From: Pseudomonadota bacterium
GTDB taxonomy: Bacteria; Myxococcota_A; UBA9160; SZUA-336
Reading direction: 5' to 3'
Assembly (NCBI GenBank): GCA_003247575.1
Contig: QJZC01000031.1
Span: forward strand, 1-56,164
Length of the DNA: 56,164 nucleotides
A program made the translations under genes and the position numbers. The notes below the pieces were generated by a model. It made no database searches, had not been told where the DNA came from, and saw nothing but the letters and a program-made list of their open reading frames with translations. Shown here piece after piece: positions 16,290 to 24,358 of this stretch. How positions within the stretch are numbered: position 1 is the stretch's first letter; each line of letters begins with the position of its first letter.

Positions 16290-18827
16290 TCAGAAACGGC
16301 GCCTGAGCTCCAGACCATAGGTGCGCGGTGGGCCTACGAAGCGAAGCGCGTTCCCGAACGTATTCGAGAAGTCCACGCCTGAGATGACGTATTCGCGATC
16401 CAGGAGGTTCTGGCCGAAGACGGCCAGCTCGGTGACACCGTCCAGCAGGGTGAGCGACAGGCGCGCATCCAGCAGCCCCCGCTTGCCCGCCTCGAGCGCG
16501 TCGCTGTTCAGGGCGTCCAGGAACTGCCGGCTGCGTGTAGACCAGTTGGCCTGGGCCACGATGCTGCCCAGCCGTGCCAGATCGAAGCTGTACGCGACCG
16601 AGGTGCTGGTCTGATAGGCGCTCAGGAACGGGAGTCCTCTGTCCTTCGCTCTCGGTTCGCTGGGATCGTCGAACTCCGTGAAGCGATCGTTGAGGATGCC
16701 GATCGACGTTCGAATCTGCAGATTCGGAATCGGAATCAGCTGGAGCTCGACCTCGCCGCCCGAAACGATGGCTTCGCCGGCGTTCACGAGCTGCACCGGG
16801 ATGCTGTTGATCGTGGGATCACCCGGAAGCACGGTGAGCTGGATGTCCTCGTAGATGCTGTAGAACGCCGCCGCATTCAGCGCGATGCGCTGGTCCGCGA
16901 AGCTCGACTTGATGCCGATCTCGTACGTGGTCAGCTCCTCGGGATCGAGTGAGATCGGAAAGTCTGCCTCGCTGGTCCCTGGAGGCGGGAAGGCGCGCCC
17001 GTTGAACCCGCCGCTCTTGAAGCCCGTGCTGTAGTTGGCGTAAGCCAGCACGTTCGGAGCGAACTGGTAGCTGAGTGCGAGCGATGGGGTGAGATCATCG
17101 AAGCGGTCTGAACGCTCGAAGCCGAAGGCCGTATCTCCCGCCTGCAGGGCGATAGGGAGTCCACCGGTACTCCCATCTGCCGGAATGGCGATTCCCTGTC
17201 CCGAAGACAGGGCGGTGCCTTCGCGAAACAGGCGCCGTCGATCCTGCGTGAGTCGGATCCCTGCGGTCAGGTTGAGCTTCTCTGTGACGTCGTAGGAGGC
17301 CTGTGCGAAGACCCCGTAGCTCAGATTGTCCACCCGGTTGAAGGACCGAACCTGCGCCCCGCGCAGCAGGTTCGCAAACATCATCTTGTCCTGCGGGCTC
17401 AGTGGACCCAGCCCCGGAGGCGCGTCGACGATGTCGTTGGCCGTGATGCCAGTGAGAACCCCCTCGAAGACCGTCTCCTTGACCGCCTCCTTGAATCCGA
17501 ACAGGCCGACCAGCAGGTTCAGCCTGTCGTCCAGCATGGTCGAGGAGAGCTGGATCTCCTGGCTGATCTGCGTCTGCTCGAATCCCCCAGCGTCGATCGC
17601 CGGTCGAATCAGTTCGATTCGCGTGCCATCGAAGTCCGAGAAGTTCTCATTGTCGAGGCCGCGCACGCTCGAGAGCGTCCGCAGCTCCATGCCGGGCCCG
17701 AGCGACCAGATGAGCTGCGCGCTGCCGCCGTAGGTCACCAGATCGTCGCGCAAGAAGCTCAAGTCTGTTTCGACTCGACGAGGGTTACTGCTGCGCTGGA
17801 CGTCGGCGCAGGTCTCCGTGAACCCGACCAGTGAGTTCGAGAGCTGGATGAAGGCATTGGCCCCGTTGTTCAGCGCCACGCACTTGCCCTGGTCCTGCAC
17901 CTTGTTCTCACGACTGAAGTCGCCGCTCAGCCGCACTTCGAGATTGTCGGTGGGCAGCAGCAGCAGCTGCAGCCGACCTGCCAGCAGCTTCTCGTCGTTC
18001 GGGTCGGATCCGCCGAGGCGCTCCTTGCTGAAGCCGTCGCGGGTTGCGGTGGTGAGTCCGAGACGCAGGGCGGCCGTCTCCTCCATCAGGGGGACGTTCA
18101 GGATCGCGCGGGTCTCGAAGAGGTCGAAGTTTCCAGCGCGAACCTCCAGAGAGCCGCCGAGATCGAACTGGGGGAGCCGCGTCACGATGCTGACCGCGCC
18201 CCCGATCGTGTTCTTTCCGAAGATGGTCCCCTGCGGGCCACGCACGACCTCCACGCGCTCGACGTCGGAGGTGTTGAGGAGCCCCGCCTGTAGGCGCGGC
18301 AAGTACACGCCGTCCACATAGAGACCCACTCCGGGGTCGAGACTTCCGACTGGATCGCTCTGGCCCACGCCGCGAATGTTGGCGCGCGCCGAGTTTCCGG
18401 AGCCGATGGTCGGCGAATACTCGAGATTTGGCACGTTCGAGGCGATGTCCTGCACGCGTCGCACGCCGAGCTGCTTGATACTCGTATCCGAGAGTGCCGT
18501 GACCGATACGGGAATATCCTGGATCGACTCGCGACGCTTGCGCGACGTGACCACGATGTTCTCGATCATTTCTGCGAACGCGCCACCTGTCTGGCGAGCG
18601 CGGCGGCGCGGGGCATCGGGCTGCCCGTTGCTCCGGTCATCGCCCAGATCGCTCGCGTCCTCGGAGGAATCGGGGCCGGCAGCGACCTCGCCCGCCTCGG
18701 CGACGAAGACGATCTCACTATCTGACGGTGACGGCTGGGACGGGACCTGAGCAAGCGAGTCCGCTGGAAGTGCCAGGGTCAGGGTCAGCGGCGTGAGAAC
18801 GAGTGCAGAACCGAGCGAGCGATACAT
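16290..18827 (-). CDS. TonB-dependent receptor 2
   Basis: An 845-residue outer-membrane receptor. The start at 18827 has AAGGAG six bases upstream. The signal peptide covers about 1-26 (LTLALPADSLA). Unlike TBDR1 it has a long charged N-terminal extension (30-85) before the TonB-box-like ENIVVTSRKRRES (89-101). Plug motifs ARANIRGVGQ, DPGVGLYVDGVY and GPQGTIFGKNTIGG match TBDR1 nearly residue for residue, and the barrel ends in Phe (ELRRRF). It heads a three-gene operon with the TPR-like and lipoprotein genes and is divergent from the second pseudokinase/STAND gene across 652 bases. The substrate is unknown. Confidence 0.93.
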   Translation of the reverse strand: MYRSLGSALVLTPLTLTLALPADSLAQVPSQPSPSDSEIVFVAEAGEVAAGPDSSEDASDLGDDRSNGQPDAPRRRARQTGGAFAEMIENIVVTSRKRRESIQDIPVSVTALSDTSIKQLGVRRVQDIASNVPNLEYSPTIGSGNSARANIRGVGQSDPVGSLDPGVGLYVDGVYLPRLQAGLLNTSDVERVEVVRGPQGTIFGKNTIGGAVSIVTRLPQFDLGGSLEVRAGNFDLFETRAILNVPLMEETAALRLGLTTATRDGFSKERLGGSDPNDEKLLAGRLQLLLLPTDNLEVRLSGDFSRENKVQDQGKCVALNNGANAFIQLSNSLVGFTETCADVQRSSNPRRVETDLSFLRDDLVTYGGSAQLIWSLGPGMELRTLSSVRGLDNENFSDFDGTRIELIRPAIDAGGFEQTQISQEIQLSSTMLDDRLNLLVGLFGFKEAVKETVFEGVLTGITANDIVDAPPGLGPLSPQDKMMFANLLRGAQVRSFNRVDNLSYGVFAQASYDVTEKLNLTAGIRLTQDRRRLFREGTALSSGQGIAIPADGSTGGLPIALQAGDTAFGFERSDRFDDLTPSLALSYQFAPNVLAYANYSTGFKSGGFNGRAFPPPGTSEADFPISLDPEELTTYEIGIKSSFADQRIALNAAAFYSIYEDIQLTVLPGDPTINSIPVQLVNAGEAIVSGGEVELQLIPIPNLQIRTSIGILNDRFTEFDDPSEPRAKDRGLPFLSAYQTSTSVAYSFDLARLGSIVAQANWSTRSRQFLDALNSDALEAGKRGLLDARLSLTLLDGVTELAVFGQNLLDREYVISGVDFSNTFGNALRFVGPPRTYGLELRRRF

Positions 18828-18981
18828 CCGATACTCCTTCGAACAGCATCCTTCGAGCGCAACCGATCGAGTGCGACGAATCGCGGGCGACCGGCCGAAC
18901 GCGATCGCATGGACTGGCAGACCCATCGTGCAGAACAGCAACGCGACGACTCGAAACATACCTAGACCCCAGCCAGTATAA

Positions 18982-18994
18982 CCCCGGTTCGGGG
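18982..18994. repeat. Small GC hairpin CCCCG-N3-CGGGG
   Basis: 5-base arms with a 3-base loop in the TBDR2 leader side of the divergent region. No T-run follows on either strand, so it is not a standard terminator. It could be part of the 5' untranslated leader of TBDR2. Confidence 0.25.
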
Positions 18995-19125
18995 CGGGGA
19001 CTACGTCCGAAGATCCGGATAATTCTCTTCATCTGCAAGGCTTCTTCTCCGAAGTTGCAGGGCTGCCTCGACGTACCTGCCGCCTGGTCGTCGTGTGCGG
19101 CGCGCGAGCGCCCGCGGGGGCCGCG

Positions 19126-19156
19126 GCACGCGAATGGACCGGCGCCGGTCGCGTGC
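19126..19156. promoter_or_regulatory. 14-bp palindrome inside a longer inverted repeat
   Basis: The perfect palindrome GACCGGCGCCGGTC (19137-19150) is flanked by outer arms GCACGC (19126-19131) and GCGTGC (19151-19156), with a 5-base bulge on one side. It lies in the divergent TBDR2/pseudokinase control region. A dimeric-regulator site or a strong hairpin are both possible; GC-rich DNA raises the chance background. Confidence 0.4.
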
Positions 19157-19479
19157 AGGTCTCCACGATGATCATGCGCAACTACCGCGCAGTCGGGCTG
19201 GCTTTCCACGCATCATCGAGTCGAGCTGGGTACGAAATTGTTTCATTTATTGAGCGTTGCTGGAAAGTCCGACAATCGGGAGTGTCGCCGCGGAGCGCGT
19301 GGCTCTGCGTGGCAGACCTAGGTCGATCCAGGCTCCAGGCTGGCTTCGACCGCAGGATCTCGGCAGAGAGACGGTCGTACGTAGCTAGCGTGGCCTGAGT
19401 CGGGGTGTCTGCTCGGGGCTGGACAGCTCGGGTCGGGTGCGACAGACCGTGCCCATGAACGCGCTGCAGGATCAAATCC

Positions 19480-22400
19480 GTGCGTTCCGACGCCGATGTG
19501 AAGGGCATGGAGTCGTACACCTGTCCGGAAGGGTACGCGCAGGTCAAGCTGCTGCACCGCGGTCAGGGCCATTCGGTGTTTCAGGCACGGCGACAGCGCG
19601 ACGACCTACCGGTTGCGCTCAAGGTCTTTGAAGCGACGCGCGAGGCGATGGAGCGCGCCTCGAGTGAGTTCGAGGCGTTGCGGTCCTGTGCGCGTGCGGG
19701 CGTCCCGGAGGTCTTCGAGCTCTGCCGTCACTGCGAGCGGCCCTATCTGGTAATGGAGCGGTTGCACGGGACTCCAGTCCAAGGATGGATCGAGGGATGT
19801 GGTCCTGCAGCGGTCGGCCTGGCTCTGCGGCTCGCCGTCGCGTGGGCTGAGATCGTGCAAGCCATCCATGCTGCTCGGTTGCTGCACGGGAACCTGAACC
19901 CTCACCACCTGCTGGTGGACGTGAGCTCAGCGGAGACGTACCTGACGGGCTTCGGGATGGCGCGCCCGATCGGAGTCGATGCGGATGCCGGACGGGCACG
20001 GGCCGCCTCGCTCGGAAGTCTCGCCCGCCTACGGTATATCTCGCCCGAGCAGACGGATCGGAAGGCGCGCGCTTGCGGAGTGCAGAGCGACCTCTATTCC
20101 CTGGGGGCTTCGATCTACTATGTGCTCACTGGGCAGCCGCCCTTTCCGCTGGCCGATCCGCTCGAGCTGATTCACGCGCATCTGGCACGCGTACCTACGG
20201 CTCCGATCGAGCTGCGACCCGATGTGCCGGACCCACTTTCTCGGCTGGTGCAGAAGCTGCTCGCCAAGCAGCCCGAGGATCGCTATGCCACGGCGAGCTC
20301 GCTGCTCGCGGATCTCCGGGCGCTCGATCAGGAGTACTGCGACCGAGGCGAGATCGATGCGAGCTTCCAGCTCGAGAGGACTCAAGTACCGGATGGTCCG
20401 TCCTTTCCATCCAGGCTCTATGACCGTGAGCGAGAGCTCGACGCGCTCTGGTCCTCCTTCCAACGCGCGGCGGTGGGTCAGCCTCGGGTCGTCTGGATCC
20501 GTGGGGCATCTGGGGCGGGAAAGTCTGCGCTCGTGGACGCGATCCGCGGGCGCGTCTCAGAGATCGGAGGCTACCTGGTCCAAGGATGCTGTGAGCGTAG
20601 CCAGAGTCATGCCTATGGAGCGTGGATCGCCTGTCTCGAGTCACTCGTTCACCAGGTGTTGGTGGGCGGAGATGCGCGCATCGCGAGCTGGCGGCGCGAG
20701 CTGGAAGAGGCCCTCGGATCGCTCGCTCCCGCACTCTGTGAGATCGTTCCCGATCTGACCTACATCATCGGGGAGGTCGCGCAACCCACGCCGGTGGGTG
20801 CACGTGAGACGCGCGCACGTCTGCTGCTGGCGCTCCAACGGCTGCTGTCGGCGGCTGCGACGCCCGAGCACCCGATCGCAGTCTTTCTCGACGATTTCCA
20901 GAATGCAGATTCGGGTAGTCGCTTTCTGATGCAGGAGCTCTTCTCCGAGAAGAGCTCGGGCGCGTTCGTGGTGATCCTGGCGCACGAGGAACAGATCGAG
21001 GGCGATCAGAGCGCGTCGCTCTTCGAGCTGCACCGAAGACTGGTCGGCCTCGAGGTGCCGTTGGATCCCATCGACGTCGGTGCCATCGGGAGCGAAGCCC
21101 TGCTGGATTGGCTTCACGAGGTACTGGAGCGGCCCCGCGAGGTCGTGGCTCCGCTGGCTGTGTTGGTCGAGCGCAAGACGGGCGGAAACCCGCTTTGGGT
21201 TCGACAGCTGCTGGATCACCTCTATGCGAGACAGCTGCTCGAGTTCGAGCTGGGGACCGGCTGGCGGTGGGACTCGGAGGAGATCTCACGTGTCGACGTA
21301 CGCGATGGAGCCACGCCCCTGCTGATCGCGAAGCTCGAAACCTTGGACTCTCGGCATCTCACCTTGCTGCGTTGGGCGAGCTGTTGCGGGACGATCTTCA
21401 CGTCGCACATGCTGGCGGGCCTGTCTGGGTGTGACGTGACCGTGGCGGAGCGCTCGCTGATCGATCTCGAGTCTCTCGGATTCTTGGTCCCAATCGAAGC
21501 GGGGTTCTCCTTTGCTCACGGACGTATTCGCGAGGCGGCCGCGGATGCGCTCAGCATCGAGGAGCGTTGCAGCTTCCATGCGCGCGTTGGCGACTGGTTG
21601 TCCGCGCACGCTGGAGCCGTGCCGGCGAATCAGGTCGCGCTGGAGGTCGTACCGCACCTGATCGCAGCCCAGGCGGCGTGGCCAGCTGGTCGCGAGACGG
21701 AGAGAATCCAGATCTGCGCCACGGCCGGACAGCGAGCGCTGCAGACCGGTGCCTTCCAAGAAGCGCACGAGTATTTCGGGTTCGCATGCGAGCGCTTCGA
21801 CTCCCGGCTCTGGGAATCGGAGCGGGAGCTGGGACTGCGGACCTTCTTGGCAGGTGCGCAGAGTGCCTTGTTGGCCGGTGCATCGGAAGCGGCTCTCGAG
21901 TTGCTGGACAGGGCTCAGGGGCATGCGATCTCCGAGCTCGAAATCGCTCAGTTGGAGATGCATCGACTGCAGGTCTTCGCGGTGATCCGGACGGCCTCGG
22001 AGTGCGTTCGGCATGCGCTCTCCGTGCTGAAGCGCTTCGGCCTTTCGTGGCCTCTACATCCAACCGCGGTCCGCACGTATCTAGAGCTCATGAGGTGCAA
22101 GAAGTGTGCGGTGGTGCGCGCGCGACTCGGATCGAGTGTACCGGGGGACGAGCTCTCAGCGAAGCGGGCTGCGATCCTGATGATCATCAATGCGGTGGGC
22201 GGAGCGATGGTGAGGCTGGACTTCCGACTCGCGGTGCTCGCCACCTGCTATGTGCTGCGACAGCCGCTGCCCGGGCGGCTCAGCACTCGCGAAGCCTACT
22301 CGGTCGGCATGTATGCGTTATGGCTACAGCTGATTCGGCCGGATCCCAAGCTGACCATCGAGCTGGCCGAGCGTGCCGAGAGGTGGATCGCGGACAGCAA

Positions 22401-23310
22401 GGACGACATGTACGGCGTGAGGCTCATGGCGACGTTGCGCGGGGCGCTGCGGCCGTTTCTCATGAGCCGACGCGCAGCGATCGCAGAGATCTCGGAGCTG
22501 GCGGAACGCTCTCGCGAACTAGGGGATGCCGAATTCGCCTACTACTCGCGCTTTCACCGCGTGTACTTCGGAGCGCTGGCAGGCGATCCGGTGCAGAGCG
22601 CCCACGAGGCGTTGGCTGCGCTCGTCGAGATGGTCGAACGTGCTGGGCATCGTTTCAACGAATCTCATCGCTGTCTCGAGGCGTGGCGAGAGTTGCACGT
22701 GCGTCCCAGCGATCTCGATGACCCACATCCGATGCCCACGCTCGCGGGCGAGGGAGCTCCGGGTCGATCTGCACCCCTCGAGACCTGGTCGAGTACCCTG
22801 TGGGCGATGGTGCTGTGCGTGCTGGGGCGGCATGCAGACGTCTGGTTCGTTTCCCAGTCATTGGGCGAGTCGCTCGATCGACAGTCTCCGTACGTCCACG
22901 TGACGCACCACTTCCTGTATCGCGGAATCGCTGCCGCCGAGCTGGCGAGGGTGGAAGCGCGCAGCAGGCCGTACGTCAATTCACTAGAGCGCGCGCTTCG
23001 GCGCCTCCGCGGATGGGCGCGCTTCGGTCCCGACTTCGGCCACATGGAGCTGCTGCTGCGAGCCGAGCGCGCTCGCCTGCGCGGAAAGTGCGATGCGGCC
23101 AATGGGTTGTATGAGCAGGCCGCGCGCGGAGCACTCGAGCAGGAGTTTCCGCATCACGCCGCACTGGCTCGCGAACGACGTGCAGCGCTGCTGGTCGAGC
23201 TTCATCGGACGACCGAGGCGCGCCGTGTGCTCGAGCAGGCGACGGAGCTGTACGAGCGCTGGGGGGCTGTGGCGAAGGTGGCTCAGCTGCGTGCGCGGCT
23301 GTCCAGCTGA
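19480..23310 (+). CDS. Pseudokinase-STAND ATPase-TPR signalling protein 2
   Basis: A 1276-residue paralogue of the protein at 6941-10735, collinear over its whole length. The kinase fold (about 19-285) keeps Lys48 (VALK), YISPEQ and SDLYSLGASIYY, but HRD reads HGN (136-138), DFG reads GFG (157-159), and the metal-binding Asn of the catalytic loop reads His143. The STAND NTPase has Walker A GASGAGKS (342-349) and Walker B IAVFLDD (466-472), followed by helical repeats to a terminal YERWGAVAKVAQL motif with no output domain. The start is GTG at 19480 with AGGA eight bases upstream; ATG 19507 is an alternative. It is divergent from TBDR2. A nucleotide-controlled scaffold or sensor role is inferred. 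Confidence 0.88.
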   Translation: MRSDADVKGMESYTCPEGYAQVKLLHRGQGHSVFQARRQRDDLPVALKVFEATREAMERASSEFEALRSCARAGVPEVFELCRHCERPYLVMERLHGTPVQGWIEGCGPAAVGLALRLAVAWAEIVQAIHAARLLHGNLNPHHLLVDVSSAETYLTGFGMARPIGVDADAGRARAASLGSLARLRYISPEQTDRKARACGVQSDLYSLGASIYYVLTGQPPFPLADPLELIHAHLARVPTAPIELRPDVPDPLSRLVQKLLAKQPEDRYATASSLLADLRALDQEYCDRGEIDASFQLERTQVPDGPSFPSRLYDRERELDALWSSFQRAAVGQPRVVWIRGASGAGKSALVDAIRGRVSEIGGYLVQGCCERSQSHAYGAWIACLESLVHQVLVGGDARIASWRRELEEALGSLAPALCEIVPDLTYIIGEVAQPTPVGARETRARLLLALQRLLSAAATPEHPIAVFLDDFQNADSGSRFLMQELFSEKSSGAFVVILAHEEQIEGDQSASLFELHRRLVGLEVPLDPIDVGAIGSEALLDWLHEVLERPREVVAPLAVLVERKTGGNPLWVRQLLDHLYARQLLEFELGTGWRWDSEEISRVDVRDGATPLLIAKLETLDSRHLTLLRWASCCGTIFTSHMLAGLSGCDVTVAERSLIDLESLGFLVPIEAGFSFAHGRIREAAADALSIEERCSFHARVGDWLSAHAGAVPANQVALEVVPHLIAAQAAWPAGRETERIQICATAGQRALQTGAFQEAHEYFGFACERFDSRLWESERELGLRTFLAGAQSALLAGASEAALELLDRAQGHAISELEIAQLEMHRLQVFAVIRTASECVRHALSVLKRFGLSWPLHPTAVRTYLELMRCKKCAVVRARLGSSVPGDELSAKRAAILMIINAVGGAMVRLDFRLAVLATCYVLRQPLPGRLSTREAYSVGMYALWLQLIRPDPKLTIELAERAERWIADSKDDMYGVRLMATLRGALRPFLMSRRAAIAEISELAERSRELGDAEFAYYSRFHRVYFGALAGDPVQSAHEALAALVEMVERAGHRFNESHRCLEAWRELHVRPSDLDDPHPMPTLAGEGAPGRSAPLETWSSTLWAMVLCVLGRHADVWFVSQSLGESLDRQSPYVHVTHHFLYRGIAAAELARVEARSRPYVNSLERALRRLRGWARFGPDFGHMELLLRAERARLRGKCDAANGLYEQAARGALEQEFPHHAALARERRAALLVELHRTTEARRVLEQATELYERWGAVAKVAQLRARLSS

Positions 23311-24329
23311 GTCGCGGACGGACCCGTTTCGGCGGTAGCGCGCATCCAGCTCGCGATGCGTTCGACGCTCGCGAGTGCCTCCCGCGAGTAACCTCCGAGT
23401 AGATGCCAGACATGGATCTCGTCTGGTTCGCGCTCGACTGTAACGGGGACTCCGTGATCTGAGAGATGTCTGGCGAAGTCCTCGATCTGATCGAGCAGCA
23501 CTTCGCGGCCACCGGCGTGGATCAGAATCGCGGGCCAGCCCTCGACGTCGGCGAATTGCGGCGAGACCAGGGGGTCGTCCGCGGGATGACCGGCGAGATA
23601 GGCGTCGAGCCATTGCTCGCACATGTCCTGGGTCAGGAAGTCGAAGCGCGCGTTTCTCTGCATGCTGTCGCCCCAGGTGACGGCATTGGTCGCCGGGCAG
23701 ATCAGCACGGCTCCCCGGGGGTAGGGCAGTCCGCGCATCTTGAGACGTTGCAGGAGAGCACAGGCGAGCCCACCACCTGCCGAGTCTCCGCCGATGAAGG
23801 TGCGATCGGGATCGAGTCCGCGGGAGATCAGCTCGCGCCATGCGGTCTCTGCGTCGTCGACGGCCGCTGGAAACGGACATTCGGGTGCGAGTCGATAGTC
23901 GAGAGACCAGACACATGCGTCGGCTGCGAGCGCCAGCCGCGAGGCCAGCTCGCGATGGCTCTCGATCGATCCCAAATTGTACCCGCCACCGTGCAGGTAG
24001 ATCAGATCGAGTTCTGTGGCTGCATCCGAGGGCCGAATACGGGCGGCCGGAACCTCGGCCAGCATGAGTGACTCCGACGCGACGCGGGTTGCGACGTCGC
24101 GGCCCATTCCCAGCTGGGGCTGTGACCGCGCGACTGCTGGGCGAACGGAACAGAGAGTTTGCAAGGTCGCGGCTTGCACCTCTCGAATCCACTCACGCAG
24201 GAAGCTCCAGGCGGGAACCAGGGGGTGGCGCAGAGTGCGTCGCCAAGCCACGCGGACGAGCGCGGCGATCGAGAGTGCGACGGAGAGGACAGGCAGTAGT
24301 CGCTCTCGCCAAGTGAGCCGGCTGGACAT
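23283..24329 (-). CDS. HSL-type alpha/beta hydrolase (esterase)
   Basis: A 348-residue esterase of the hormone-sensitive-lipase family, with HGGG oxyanion motif (113-116), nucleophile elbow GDSAGG with Ser183, Asp280 in REVLLDQ and a C-terminal His near 306-309. A hydrophobic segment at 11-29 may be a membrane anchor or uncleaved signal. The chosen ATG at 24329 has only a weak upstream site. Its 3' end overlaps that of the convergent pseudokinase/STAND gene by 28 bases. Acyl-ester hydrolysis is expected; the natural substrate is unknown. Confidence 0.85.
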   Translation of the reverse strand: MSSRLTWRERLLPVLSVALSIAALVRVAWRRTLRHPLVPAWSFLREWIREVQAATLQTLCSVRPAVARSQPQLGMGRDVATRVASESLMLAEVPAARIRPSDAATELDLIYLHGGGYNLGSIESHRELASRLALAADACVWSLDYRLAPECPFPAAVDDAETAWRELISRGLDPDRTFIGGDSAGGGLACALLQRLKMRGLPYPRGAVLICPATNAVTWGDSMQRNARFDFLTQDMCEQWLDAYLAGHPADDPLVSPQFADVEGWPAILIHAGGREVLLDQIEDFARHLSDHGVPVTVEREPDEIHVWHLLGGYSREALASVERIASWMRATAETGPSATQLDSRARS

Positions 24330-24358
24330 GGACCCTACTCTAGTACAGCCGCGGGAGG

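Larger units (their letters stand above)
18828..19479. other. 652-bp divergent intergenic region (TBDR2 / pseudokinase 2)
   Basis: No gene supported. It separates the divergent starts of TBDR2 and pseudokinase/STAND gene 2. It contains a GC hairpin (18982-18994), a GC-rich block with a 14-base palindrome (19126-19156) and one clearly AT-rich stretch around 19225-19260, the best place for a promoter. Its length suggests more regulation than a simple divergent promoter. Confidence 0.6.

Noticed and set aside
18828..18959. 44-codon N-terminal extension of TBDR2.
   Set aside because: ATG 18827 has a near-ideal AAGGAG and begins a standard signal peptide.
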